A DNA stretch of 64,000 bases from Vandiemenella viatica (taxonomy: Eukaryota > Arthropoda > Insecta > Orthoptera > Morabidae): NCBI GenBank assembly GCA_031002005.1, contig CM061918.1, forward strand, positions 63,770,531-63,834,530, read 5' to 3'. The translations under genes and the position numbers were made by a program. Under the pieces are notes generated by a model. It ran no database searches. It saw only the letters and a list, made by a program, of their open reading frames with translations, and was not told the origin of the DNA. How positions within the stretch are numbered: position 1 is the first letter of the stretch; every line of letters starts with the position of its first letter. Shown piece after piece: positions 23,160-34,465 of this stretch.

Positions 23160-23820
23160 ATGTTTTTTTTTTTTTTTTTTAATATTTGTCATCATGGAAA
23201 ACCTAGAAGCAAATGTAGCCAAATGATTGATTTTGTTCTTTTATGTTTATCGGAATTATGGACTGGTGGAAACGAATAACAATAAATAAATTAACAATAA
23301 AAAATCGTTTGAGGAGGTTATTTATTGAACTGAATGAAACAGGATTGATTATTCCATGTAACGAACATCTCAAAAAAATATAAGAACATTAAGGATGCAT
23401 ACAGAAAGTAATTGAGCTATGAATAAATATTCCACAGACTTCAGGCTATCATTACTTGTCATGTAGCACAAGTTAATTTCTAGTTTTGTATTATATGGAA
23501 TCGCAACTTTTATTGGTGTATCGTTTTCATAAGTTGAGGAACAACCACTTCAATTAATTTATCACACTTTCCCTCAGTTAGCCGCTGTATATTTGTGTAG
23601 ACTAGTAGATCCTAGTTCAATCAGAAAAAACGCAGGTCTCCACTTTTTCTATTCCTCTAATCGAGTCGCGGACCCATTTTTTTTTTTTTAAATTAATTTA
23701 ACAAATGTTTATTCTACTCAGCATTAGAAAAACGAATCAATCATATCAGAACTGTAAGACGTGATTTGTCCATCATCATAACCAACAAATAAGATTGATG
23801 CAACACTTCGCTAGTCACAA
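23160..23820. other. AT-rich filler of the inverted-repeat element
   Basis: It includes a T run at about 23163-23180 and another at about 23679-23689. No coding was recognised. Confidence 0.4.
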
Positions 23821-24389
23821 CCTAATCGCTCAAACCAGTAGCTCCGTGTGACAGGCTAATACCTGCTACTAATCTAAGACGAATGATCGCCGCGATTAGT
23901 AGCAGCGACAAATATCGCCCCGTGTGACTGAGCTCGGCGCATGAGTCTGACAGCCTGGACTGTGGCTTCTTTGATTCTCGGATATCGGCTAGGCGCGCAT
24001 TGTTTGACTTTAGGAAGGCACAGCTGTATAATGCCGTGCCGATGAGCATGTCACCGTGCGTAAAAAGTGTGCCGATTTTTCTGTTTTGCGGTCTTTTGAG
24101 ATTGAATTTAAATCTATAATCAAACAGAAGATGAGCTTCATTTCATTTCAATTCTTGTTTCACGCAAGTGGATGCATTGCAACGATTCATAGTTATTTAC
24201 AATTCCGTAAAGCAGTAACACCACACATTGAAAGTTTAACAAAAACCCGAATATATGGAAAAATAAATAAATAATAAAAAAGAGGCAAAAATCCGTAGAT
24301 ATTTTAACAAAATACGAAAATCCTAATTTTTAAAATAAATAAATAAACCGTAGATCTGTAGGTTTGGCAGCACTGTGCTGGATGGTGTT

Positions 24390-25270
24390 TCCATGGAGGA
24401 AAGAAATATATGGAGACCACGCAAGAGACCTTCACCACGCAGTGATGTGACGCCGGGCGGAGGAGGAGTGGCGAGGCTAGGCCGCACCCATACAGATACG
24501 GGGTATATGTACAAAAACTTCAAGGGGACTCTAGGATAACAGTAACGCCGCAATCTGGTGATGGATTATTATGTAACTCAATGAGACAAGTAAAAAATGA
24601 AGAATAAAATTTTTTGATATCCTGCTTGGTTTTCGAGATATTCTATCTCAAATGTGAAATGTCTTTGGTTTAATTGAGAAGAAAAAATTGGTGGATTCTT
24701 ATTTAAAAAGACGAGACAAATAAAAAATAAAGAATAAAAATTTTCGATATCTCGCCTAGTTCTCGAGATATACTGTATCAAAAGTGAGGTGTCTTGAGTT
24801 GAAATGCAGAAGACAAATTTCGCAAAAGTCAAATTTAATGATCAACTCTTATGTAACACGACGAGACAAATCGAAAATAAAGAATAAAGTTTTTCGATAT
24901 CTTGCTTAGTTTTCGGGATATACTGGGATAGGGCCAAAAAATTAATTCTGGCAAAACCACAATGAATTACATGGTGGACATGCAAAATGGATATTTCAGT
25001 TATTTTACTACCACTTGTGGTTAGGTTGAAATGCGGCCTAGACCAGAATAAAAATAGTTATAATAGTTATCTTGTTACCATACATTGTAAGCTTAATTGG
25101 GAATAGCTGGGAGTAGTTTCCATCGCGATACACGTTTTGTCACTAACTTGGTTCTCATGAAATTACTAACAGTAATAGATAAATTCTTTGTCCCTTATGG
25201 AACAACAAAACTATTCTGGTACAGACTGCATTTAGACCTAACCACAATCTCCACTAAATTGCCGCTACAG
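24390..25270 (+). repeat. Dispersed array repeat, copy 5, with end segment
   Basis: The leader (ATGGAGGAAAGAAATATATG, CTTCACCACGCAGTG, CAAGGGGACTCTAGGATAAC) is followed by three units of roughly 130-150 bases, starting near 24567, 24699 and 24849. Each unit has GAGACAAxTxxAAAAT and CGAGATAT landmarks. The end segment at 25000-25270 carries GGTTAGGTTGAAATGC, a TCGCGATACACG block and, inverted, ACCTAACCACAATC. This shared layout suggests one mobile family with leader, array and tail. Confidence 0.65.
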
Positions 25271-25689
25271 AATCAAACTATGTAGACACACCCATACACG
25301 CGTATTTGAATCGCAAACTGTATTTGCGGTAACAACATCGTTTGCTTCATCAATATTCCTAGATTGCATAGCATAATTTAACACATTTAATTTCATCATA
25401 CACTGTCAGTATAAACTGCAACGTGACAAAAGAAAGTGCAATGCTAAATTCATTGCATCGCGATTTAAAACACACCCCTTTAAATCTCATTTTCAAAACT
25501 CGTTAAAAAGTAATGCTAGTCTATTATGTGCAAAATAGCAAGGTATGCTGATTTTCTACACTACACCAACAAAAATTTGAGAACAAAGTCATCCCATTGA
25601 GAGCTAAGACTAAATATTTATAGACAGGCACCAAAGTTTGCAATTCCTACTGTCCACTTCAACAACAATAATAAGAATTCAACTTACTT

Positions 25690-26020
25690 ATAAAATGATA
25701 TTCCAGGTTCTTTCCTAATTTGCCTATTTGTGCAACCGTATGCAACACAATATGGCATTATAAAACAGTTATACACATTAAAAATGAAATAATCACAGCA
25801 TCAAACACAATGTGAACTTTGCATTTGTTTGGGTTCGCAATATCGCCGCTGCCGATACAACATGGTTTAGTTACGAAACGTTATTACAGGTTGTTTCCTA
25901 TCTTGTCTGTTTGTGCAACCGTATACAACACAACTTGGCATTGCAAAAAACTTTGAAATATTCACAGCAGCAAACACAGTGCAAACAGCCCAATGTTTTG
26001 GGGTTACAACCATGGCCACC
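25690..26020. repeat. ~185-bp tandem duplication
   Basis: TTGTGCAACCGTATGCAACA with GTGCAAAC/GTGAAC and TTTGGGTT blocks occurs in both 25690-25860 and 25870-26020. No coding was recognised. Confidence 0.6.
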
Positions 26021-26119
26021 GCTCATGCGCAGTAGGAGACGAGTTTTTATATGAGGTGTTACACAGATTTAGCATTATTTTGTCTCCACCAGAGACAATA
26101 TGGTCACCCCTATCTTCCT

Positions 26120-26290
26120 GCCTCCATGGTATTGAAGTCTCAATATATACTCACTGGCGACAAGAGAATATTCAAAGATGCAAAATAATCTCATTGCCTT
26201 CTAGATAGTACTTAAAATTCTCTTACTGTATAAATAGTATTCCAAAGAGCTAAAATATGCAAATAAATATAAAATACACTAACAGTAACT
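26120..26290 (+). repeat. Short array of the 60-bp minisatellite
   Basis: About three copies with ATATACTCACTGGCGAC, CATTGCCTTCTAGATAG and AAAGAGCTAAAATA blocks, matching the unit at 12830-13460. Here it also lies close to the array-repeat family. Confidence 0.6.
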
Positions 26291-26307
26291 AGAGCAGGGA
26301 TAGTCAA

Positions 26308-26310
<3 letters not shown>

Positions 26311-26365
<55 letters not shown>
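26311..26365. repeat. Poly-T run, ~55 bases
   Basis: An uninterrupted T homopolymer. The lysine-rich open frame over it on minus is an artefact. It may be the poly-A of a minus-oriented retro-insertion. Confidence 0.95.
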
Positions 26366-26368
<3 letters not shown>

Positions 26369-26457
26369 TATCATCCACTTTTGTATTTCTGTTAGGAGTA
26401 AAACACTAAGTTGGATTATTGTTTTTCTGGATGGGACCCCTTCAAAAAATGGATAAT

Positions 26458-26800
26458 AGAGGCATTGAAGAAGATCCAAAGAAGAACTGACTGATTCAGG
26501 TCAGGTAAATATAGCTGGAGGGAAAGTGTAAGTGTGCTGTGGAAGGTGTTGGGTTGGGAAAATCTGGATCATTATAAGAATTGAACTCATCAGAAGTTAA
26601 TTGGAAATTTTATGACAGATTTAATTCAGGATCAAAGCATACACATTTTACTACCATATACCACTCATATCCAGAAATACCTGAAAATTTAAGATAAGAG
26701 AAATAAGGTTCACAACTGATTCTTTTCTATACTTATTTTTTCCTCAAGCAATTAGGAAATGGTATTGGAAGGATTTATCAAGTGAGAAAACTTCTAACAG
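26458..26800 (+). pseudogene. LINE RT C-terminal fragment (CR1/Jockey type)
   Basis: The plus strand reads KIQRRTD*FRSGKYSWRES, then VLWKVLGWENLDHYK, a LIGNFMTDLIQDQ block and LLPYTTHIQKYLK. This follows the conserved post-RT segment (IQRRAARF..GNYS...SV..ML..LGWE.L..RR). There are several stops and no RT core. It comes from a different LINE family than the GGAGCACAGGCTCC copies. Confidence 0.6.
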
Positions 26801-26817
26801 AAATAGGTCTTGAGAAA

Positions 26818-26965
26818 TGGCCATCCTGATATGGGTTTTGTGTGGTTTTCCTAGATTACTCCAGGCAAATGTTATTGTAGTTCCTTAAGATAGCCCATTG
26901 GCACCTCCTTTCACATCCTGTATATCCCTTCCTTTCTATGAATATGTATGTAGAAATTAGGATAG
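26818..26965 (+). mobile_element. tRNA-derived SINE body fragment
   Basis: GGCCATCCTGATATGGGTTT, TGGTTTTCCTAGATTACTCC and GGCAAATG match the body of the SINEs at 30125-30310, 28215-28480 and 57825-58084. The tRNA-like head is missing. Confidence 0.6.
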
Positions 26966-27065
26966 GTGCAATGCACCTGCTGTCGCCAACTTTGTAGTGA
27001 TGTGGTGTCACTGTAAATTTCAAAATGATTGATGTATAACACATGGTTCAATAGGTTTATTAATG

Positions 27066-27640
27066 ATTTTATTTAAATATAGTACAAAATGACATCAACA
27101 GAAAGTCATCCACTTTATCTGCCAACCCTTAAAGATTGTTTGAATGTTGATTTACAAGAAACATTCAATGAAATTATACTTCAGGTCTTCAGTGGTACTG
27201 AATGGTGAATTCCATTACCAGTTTTGGTAATCTTGTTTATCTACTTTTAACAACAGTATCAGTTTTCGTGAAGTTAGCTTCCAAAATCTATTTGTAAGTC
27301 ATAAAAATCTGATTCAGCATCCATCCAACATACTGCCTTTCACTGCCCCAAACACCTGTTTCTAAGTTTTCATCAGCTATTAAACCACTTAAAGCTACTA
27401 ATATAATACCAGAGCCTAGACAAATGAAAAATTAGTAACTATGCTGTCACAATTTTTTATATGATTTCTATCTTTGCAAAAACATTCAACCTGTCACCAT
27501 GTTGTTTCCATGTATGGCATACAGTGAAATATTTTTTCAGGGTGCAAGGATGCAGCATTATAACATTAATGACACATCACGTTAGCATTCTAAGGGAAAG
27601 CTTTGTGATACTAAAAGACAAAAATAGGTTTATAATCAGA
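27066..27640. other. Likely 3' UTR/flank of the LRR gene
   Basis: AT-rich and downstream of the terminal exon on minus. TTTATT-type complements of poly-A signals occur near 27057 and 27070. I cannot say which is used. Confidence 0.35.
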
Positions 27641-27643
27641 AAT

Positions 27644-27869
27644 TTATATGATCCCAGAGATTAAATTGGAAACCAGTGTGGAAGTTACCATCCCTATCAT
27701 TCCTACTCCCAAATAAATCACTTTGTTCATTATCCCATTATTGTTTCTTTCAAAAAAGAAAGGAAAGAGTTCATTTAGGGTTGGTGCATACACCACCAGG
27801 CCTGGCATCTGTTTTTTCAGCTGCTTCAGTAATTTCTTGTTCAGGTCACAGGCTGCCACATTCAGGTAA
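27644..27869 (-). CDS. LRR gene, terminal exon
   Basis: The acceptor CTTTCCCTACAG precedes it at 27870. The single first base completes a codon with the AG left by the 39767 donor. The product continues YLNVAACDLNKKLLKQLKKQ, then MPGLVVYAPTLNELF and PFFFERNN, ending in a short hydrophobic-rich tail (about 33 residues) before TAA at 27644-27646. The C-terminal LRR cap fits: the previous exon ends in VKLVKL and this one supplies the next L-N-V-A-A-C strand. The tail after FFFERNN is AT-rich in sequence and may be read-through of a degenerating end. There is no donor before the stop, so I call it terminal. Confidence 0.7.
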
Positions 27870-28214
27870 CTGTAGGGAAAGAAAAAATGTAAAATTGTAC
27901 AGCCTTTAAGTATTTGATTTGTAATTCTGATTATCTAATAAAGCCTTTACACAGTTTACATAGTCATGATCGAGTATTAAAATGGCCAATATATAAATGC
28001 TATAAAAAGATCTTGTTTTTAAATACTGATTTATTTGGAAACTATACATAAATTCAGAGAGAGAAAGAAAATATCACTTACTGTAGATAATGGACAAAAA
28101 AACATGAAGACAGAACAATGATGAAATCGAAGTGTTGAACCCTTCAGAGAAAGTGGAATCTGATGACTAATGGGTAAGAATTAAGGATAAACCTACAGCT
28201 CGTCAATTAATGTA

Positions 28215-28480
28215 AGCTGCCTAGATTTTTTTCCCCATTTATGGCTTTACTACTTTTTGATGTCAAGGTCATTGGAGGCAGTATGGGACTGGGAACAAGG
28301 AATGGGGAGGAATTTGGCCATGGCCTTTTCTGAAGGAAGCTTCCCGGCATCTAGCTGGAATGATTTGGGTAATCCATGGAAAACCCAAATATGGATGCCT
28401 GGAGGAGGATTCAAACTGGCGACCCCCCGACTGCAACGCCAGAGCGTTAACCACTCACCCACCATGCTTGGTAATGGATA
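28215..28480 (-). mobile_element. tRNA-derived SINE, family 1
   Basis: On minus the head reads GCATGGTGGGTGAGTGGTTA (A-box-like), with AGTTTGAATCC as B box (plus 28408-28418). Its body contains CCATGGATTACCCAAATC and a CCATGGCC block. It is closely similar to 57825-58084 in layout. The tRNA part is one base off the B-box consensus. Confidence 0.75.
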
Positions 28481-29040
28481 AAGTATGATGCAGAGGTGGA
28501 GGTGAAAGGGACAAATAGGGAACAGTCACAGGATAAGTAAAGGAAGTGTAGTCAAATATTCAACAAAAATTAATGAAATAAATAAAATAAATACATAAGT
28601 AGCTGGGGAAATGGTGGTCCTTTATAAAGATCAGAGATTCTGATCAAAGAGGGAAGGTTGTCCAAAGACTGCTGTAGTTTATTAAAATGTAGGGTGGAGT
28701 TTATTCGGAGTAGATAGTAGAGGTCTTGGGTGAGGAAGACTAAAAATGTGAGCAAAATGTGGACTTTTGGTAATCAATCGAGGAGATGGTGTGTGTCGTG
28801 CTGAAATTGAGTGTTGATAGCTTTTTACCATTGCAGAAAGCTAGCTCAGAAGTTATTGCATACATTTTGATCTGTCTTGATTCTGTTTCTATCCACTGTA
28901 CTTGTTGATTGGCAGACAGGACAGGCAGGGTATTTATTTTATGTTGGGAGATAAGTCAGCTGTGTACAAATTCCATTGTAGGAAAAGCTGGGTGAAATTT
29001 ATGGAATGAGAATAACAAAAGCAGTACAAATTTGAAATTC
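28481..29040. other. No gene recognised
   Basis: Intronic, AT-rich, short open frames only. Confidence 0.4.
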
Positions 29041-29044
29041 TCAG

Positions 29045-29990
29045 TCACTGGTAGTACGAGCGGAACTGGTCCAATGCCAATCAACAGTATTTTTGAGATA
29101 TTTGCAAAACCATTTATTGAACCATTGCAAATATAAATTTTCCTTCATGGGGGTGATGGGGTAGATGGATTGAATATTTTTAAACTAAATATAGACACTA
29201 TTATTCTTTTTGTTTTAAAGTACAGTAGAACTCCAATTATCCTAATGAATTGGGACCGGACCCCATTCAGATAATAAAAAATTCGAATAGTTGAACTTTT
29301 TCCGAAAAAGGGTCTATTTTAATTAATGACCATATGTAAGTTGAGAATGGGAGGAAACAAAAAACTATTTTGAAACAAAAAGTGTTTTTAATTAATTAAA
29401 TGAAAAGGCAACACTTTTATATGTTAAGTGAACTTACAAGTGCTGTACATTAGTACAGTTTGTATGTATGTACCGTACTGTAAATAAAAGTCATTGCTTG
29501 CTGAACATCTCGGTCAAAGTAAGCTGTTTGACTGTATTCATCCTTTTTCAGGCAACCAAGTCACACTTCTTCTTGACAGTGAGAAGTTGCATGTGGTCAC
29601 ACTTGGACTGACACTACATCCACTTCAACGCAGTTTCAAGGCCAGCAAATGCTTGACTAGCTGATGGTCCGGTGTTTGCTTCAACTTCGACGTTAAGGTC
29701 ATCTTTGTCCTCGACACTTTCTTCTCTCACACTTTCAATAAGTTCATCATCATTTAGAATTTGAAATTGTCTGTCACTAATTTTATAATTGGAATTGGTC
29801 CAGTGCCAAAAAACAGTAAATATGATTAGCTTTCAGGATATCAACATCACATCAGGTGATTTTCCTATGCTTTATGAGGTATTTGATACAAACTGAACCA
29901 TTGCACATATAAATTTTCATTAATGGACATGACAGGTTGAGGTTTTGTAAGCCAACTGTAAACAGTATTTTCCCCATTGTTTTAAAGTAC
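29045..29990. repeat. Direct repeats flanking a Tigger fragment
   Basis: 29045-29220 and 29785-29990 share GAACTGGTCCAATGCCAA-type text, TGAACCATTGCA, ATATAAATTTTC and a TTGTTTTAAAGTAC end. The region between is the Tigger-like fragment. The units are diverged. Confidence 0.55.
29223..29800 (-). pseudogene. Tigger/pogo-like transposon fragment
   Basis: The left edge CAGTAGAACTCCAATTATCC follows a TA, and GGGACCGGACCCC lies just inside. Both are characteristic of Tigger-type terminal repeats. The minus strand at 29790-29480 reads an acidic stretch (DDELIESVREESVEDKDDLN), then GLETALKWMQCQ, LLTVKKKCDL and MNTVKQLTLTEMF. This fits the C-terminus of Tigger transposases (acidic block, L..L..A..W, then K..LT.FF). 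The catalytic DDE part and the right terminus are absent. Confidence 0.6.
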
Positions 29991-30124
29991 TTGTGTGCAA
30001 AGTAGAATTGAGTTTGGATAAAAATTGTGGATTTGTATAAAGAACAAACATACAGAACATTACAGATAGATTTTCTGGCGGAGTTTTCTTATAGTCGAAA
30101 TTCCTACCATCATAAGTGATACAT

Positions 30125-30310
30125 ATGTGGCGATCTTGTGCCAAGATATTTCTCTGACCTGGCATTCAAGAGGATGTGGACTCAAATCCCATCCAGCCAT
30201 CCTGATTTCAGTTTTCCATGGTTTTCCAAAATCAATCCATGCAAATGCTAGCATAGTTCATGGCCCAATTCCTACCCACTCATTTTTTTCCCAAATCCCT
30301 CTCATCTATA
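30125..30310 (+). mobile_element. tRNA-derived SINE, family 1 (diverged)
   Basis: The B-box-like GGACTCAAATCCC at about 30178-30190 is followed by GCCATCCTGATTTCAG, TTTTCCATGGTTTTCC and CAAATGCTAGCATAG, matching the family-1 body. The A box is eroded. Confidence 0.6.
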
Positions 30311-30469
30311 GGCTGAAAAGGGTTCTTGTGACTAGGGGTTGCCACCTATTGTTTGGAATAGTAAAAGTATATTTATGTTTGAGATAGGAAAATTAAGAGA
30401 CACTATATATAAAAAGAGAAGTTTTTATTTTTGTGTTTGAACTTGTATTTTTTAATTACTTTTAAATAG

Positions 30470-31178
30470 TGTAGCAGACCGTTTTAATAATTGCAGTATA
30501 TTTTGGGAAATAAGAAAATAGGTATAATGATAATGTATGAGCGGCGACAGTCGCAGGCAGTGAGCGCCTGGCGTGGGATGTCGCAAGATTGGTCAGCAAG
30601 AAATCCAGGTCGGCGAGGAATAGCTATGGAAACTGGGCTCGTGAAGAAGGTTCGAGAAATGCTAGCTGTCAGTTGATTGCCCTTAGAACGAGGACAGGCT
30701 ACGCAACTGATGAGATATAAGCGCGAGCTCACCGAGGCTCGGGGGAAGTCGGTCAAGTCAACTTTGAGTAACTACACAGCCACTATGCTGTGTTAAACAC
30801 CGAGTGGGGATCGAAGGCCAGCCATGCCCGCTAGTCAGCCGATCAGCCGTCGTAACCAATGTAAGTCCATCAGTCTTTTATATTAACTAAGTGCTTGGAA
30901 TCCTGCTCGTGGCCATTGGATGACTGTAACAGCCCGCCTAGCAAAGAATAAAACTGTGTATGCACTTAGTCTCTTCATTGACGCAAGTCAGAGATATTCA
31001 GGTTCAAGTACATAGACTAGTAAGATAGCCAAAGCCAAGACGGGAGTACCATCTACGGGAGCAGCAGCAGACGCGCCCCAGGTAAGTAAAACTGGCTAAA
31101 CGCCCACAGTGACCAAATACAACTTATCCATCCTGACGAATAAGTAACGGGTCATATTAATAATTGTGGGATGCTACA
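30470..31178 (+). mobile_element. Solo LTR, 709 bp, TSD ATAG
   Basis: The ends are perfect inverted heptamers (TGTAGCA ... TGCTACA), with ATAG directly on both sides (30466-30469 and 31179-31182). AATAAA near 30945 is a plausible poly-A signal, giving the orientation. No coding is visible. The ends differ from the TGTAAG/CTTACA group in this window, so it is a second LTR family. Confidence 0.8.
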
Positions 31179-31182
31179 ATAG

Positions 31183-32480
31183 TTCAATGAATACTTCTTC
31201 ATCTTAAATACTCTGAAGGAGCTCATTCTTTATTGACAAGTAATAAGTAACAAAACTGTAAATAACCTGAAAGTTCAAACAAAACAAATAGGTCAACTGT
31301 GGAAAGAGTGATGTTTAACAATTTGATGCTATTGTGTTCAGAAATTGGGTGAATATTCCAGTTCTAAGACCACAGAGTAAAGAACGCCAAACATCTAATA
31401 ACGTTTTCTTAATGCTGCATTTGGATATTGTTTTTGCACAGAAAAGGACATCCAAAGAGATGGAAATATGAGTCAGATAAAAAGAATTGTAACGGATTAA
31501 TGGCATTTCGCAATTACTTGTTTATAAGTTTTAAATAGTGGCGGATGAAACTGGTCGTCATCTAGTGATGTAAGCATCCACCCAGCCTGTGGGCTTAGGG
31601 GTGTAAACCCCAAATAATGGTGCATTAAGAAGCAAGATGCACCTATTCTTCTGGTCAGTCAATCTGCTGTTGGTCAATGAGTGGGCGAGTCCGTCGGGAA
31701 AGTGAACATTCAGTTAAGTCAACGAGATTGCGTGTTCACACTCAGTCATTAAGATGAAGCATTAATCTGGTAGAAGGAACTTAAATAATGAAAAAAGTAT
31801 TTGCAGAATTTTTATTAATTATTTTCGTGTTGGGCCATATGTATGGTCTAAGAACTAGTAAGGGTTTTGTTGTATGAGTGAGAAGAGTGTGTGTTTCCAG
31901 TCTGAATTTATTGGAAACATTACCTGTAATCTTAACAGATTGAAGTACCGATGGCGAACTTTCATAAATGTTGGGAGTTAGAGTGAGATAATACTATTAA
32001 CTATTAAATACACGTGTTTGATATAAGAAAGTACATTTTCATTTCATTTACCAACTTAACGTTGCTTGGTGGCTGTCAGAGAAAGAATCAGAAACATTTT
32101 AACGTACTTTATAGATTATAAATTATGTCTATGCAAACTAGAACAAAATTATCTGTAATAAAGTGTGGGTGCTAACTCTACCATTGACCCTACATCAACC
32201 TGCCTCCTGGGTTTCACCCAGGGGAAATGAAACGTAAAACAATCTGTTTGTACACATTTCAGATAGTACCACTTCAAATATTGCTACTGGAGAAGCAATG
32301 TGTAAAATTTGGAAGTATGCCTGTGGATCATCAATAAACATAAACTTTCCCATTGTTGCACTCAAATGTTACTAAAGCGTTGTATACAATTTAAATTCAA
32401 AAGGGAAGGAGCAATGAAAAAATATGTCTGGTCCTCTGGTTTTTCATTCCAAGCCAACATTTAATTAGATTAGATTTTTA
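31183..32480. other. No gene recognised
   Basis: Segment 31570-32195 looks LTR-like (TGTAAGCATCC start, AATAAA near 32157, CCTACA end), but its flanks do not match. A CCTGGGTTTCACCCAGG hairpin lies near 32207. No coding was recognised. Confidence 0.35.
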
Positions 32481-32499
32481 TTAGTCCAGTTTGTCAATT

Positions 32500-33460
32500 T
32501 ATAGTACAGGTGGATAAGTCATTTTAATGATTTGATGTTATATATAAATCTGAGATGGTTTCACACAGAAGGAGGAATAAGACAAGGAAGTGTGTTGTAA
32601 CCTGTCCTATTTTATGTAGTATTAGATGTAATAATAGCTGAAGTCCAGGGACACAGAGAACCAACATAGCTGAAGGTGATATGCTGATGACATCATAATA
32701 TGGGAGGAGAGAGAGCAGGATCTGGAAAGAGAATTATGGAAATGGTGGACTGCAATGGGTAAACATGGCCTGGTGATTAGTGTGGAAAAGACCAAAGTAA
32801 TTAACATAACAAGAAACACTGGCCCTTTGAAGGATGTGTTACTCGGCGGCAAGAAATTGGAATAGGTAGAATCATTTGTTTATCTGGGTAGCAAGGTAAC
32901 TACCAATGGAAAGATGGAGAAAGAAATAAGTCAGATAATAAGGAAGAGCGGACATTTGTATCATCAGATAAAGGTTGTTACCTGGAGGTGGAATGTAGAG
33001 AAGAATGCCAAAATTCTGCTCTATAAAGTAGTTATGGTTCTGAAACATGGACTTGGACAAAAAGAGATATTAGCAGATTGCAGGTGGCAGAGGTGAGGTT
33101 TCTGAGAGGTATAGAGAATGCCACGAGGAAAGAGAAAATTAGAAATGAAAACATCAGGGAGAGACTACAAGTGGAAGCATTACAAGAGATGTTAAGGAGG
33201 AAAAGACTGCAATGGTTGGGACATGTTATGAGGATGAAGGAGGAGATAATGCTGAAAGTAGCACTGCTGAGCGGGAATGGAAGGAGACCAGTTGGAAGAC
33301 CTCAGGCAAGATGGCTGGACCGAGTGAAGAAAGATGTAGAGGCTAAGGGAGCCGTTTGGAGGAAGGTGATGGAGGATAAACCTTGGAAAGACTACCAGAC
33401 TTGGAAGAGGATGTGCAGGATGACCCAAAAAAGAGGAAACATCTAATAATGATGATTAGA
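32500..33460 (+). pseudogene. LINE RT fragment, copy A (RTE/Jockey-like)
   Basis: Plus-strand text in several frames gives GGIRQGSVL, then PVLFYVVLDVIIAEVQG, YADDIIIWEE (catalytic block, near 32680-32710), a VESFVYLGSKVTTNGKMEKE block, GSETWTWTKRDI and VAEVRFLRGI. The continuous frame 33078-33446 follows with RKRLQWLGHVMRM and GRRPVGRPQARWLDRVKKD. This is the usual order from RT palm to LINE C-terminus. Several frameshifts lie between about 32600 and 33060. There is no endonuclease. It ends near an ATGATGATTAGATGATG tail-like run. Confidence 0.75.
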
Positions 33461-33707
33461 TGATGTCCAATGACAAAATAATGCAATGACAAAATAAGAA
33501 TACATGAAGAAAATTAAATTACAATACAATAGTGGATAAAAACAGAAATACAGATATCTTATATCACATTTTTTTATGAGTCCATATTTTCTCTAACGGA
33601 GTAAAAACTATCTCACTAGAAATGCCCATAGTTTTTCTTAAATGAACTACATGAAAATTTTTTTTACTTGCTCTGATATTTTATTGTGAAGTGCTATTCC
33701 TGAATTT

Positions 33708-33764
<57 letters not shown>

Positions 33765-34465
33765 TTGATATGTTGAAGTCCTGAAAAATGTTTTATGGAT
33801 GTCTGAATGTCCTCTAGTAAAGTAATTGTATACCATATCATTTTATATTAGTTTGTTGTTTTTAAGGAGATAATCTCTTATGGGAAACAACAAAGTAATA
33901 AAAAATGATAATTTATGTGTGATATTAACAGCACAAATCTCAAATCCCACATTATAAAGTTATGGGTACAGTTAGTTTATAAATAAACTGTGAATTATCA
34001 CTGCATAGAGAAAGAGGGGAAATATTATCAGGAATTTGTCTGTTTATTTATATGGGTATATGGGAAAAGCATGAGGCATGCAAACGTAAAAATGCCAATG
34101 CCAAGGGAGAACATTAATGGGAATTGTAAGCTATCTGTTAAATTTTGTAACTGCGTGACAAAATTTTATTTTCATAACCATGAGTTAGATTGGATAGAAT
34201 ATTATTGCATTTCATTTTCAAAGTTAGTTTTTATGTTTGTTCAAGTTAGAAAGCAGTTTTACAGTTTTTAAGATAGTATTTTCAATTTTTTCACTTTCAT
34301 CAGTTTTTGGCATTCACCTGGAGTGGCATTGCGAAAGGTCATATCTAAATTATTTATTTTTGGCTTAATTATTAAACCTAGGATATTTTGTATAATAACT
34401 AGAGTTAACCTTTATTTTAAGATCTAGCGATTGGGAAAAAATCTGAAAGACTGAATTATTTTTAT
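33461..34465. other. Spacer with a 50-T run
   Basis: Homopolymer T occupies about 33711-33763; the lysine-rich open frame on minus is its shadow. The rest is AT-rich with nothing recognised. Confidence 0.45.

Larger units (their letters stand above)
22178..23937. mobile_element. Inverted-repeat DNA element with internal arms
   Basis: The left end reads GTCACACGGGGCGAT, then GTCGCTGCTAC. The right end at 23903-23930 reads the same on minus, with one base different in the short spacer. Further inverted text lies inside (TCGCTGCTA ... CATGGAGGAAGGAAATATAT at about 22252-22305 and, inverted, at about 22960-23005). Array repeat sits between these inner arms. No clear flanking duplication and no transposase are seen. 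TIRs of this look occur in PIF/Harbinger-like elements, but that assignment is a guess. Confidence 0.55.

Noticed and set aside
26279..26479. Lysine-rich open frame on minus
   Set aside because: It is the reading of the poly-T run. The same holds for 33647-33841.
31570..32195. Possible further LTR (TGTAAGCATCC ... CCTACA)
   Set aside because: Ends and AATAAA look right, but the flanks (GTGA and TCAA) do not match and no shared end block is present.
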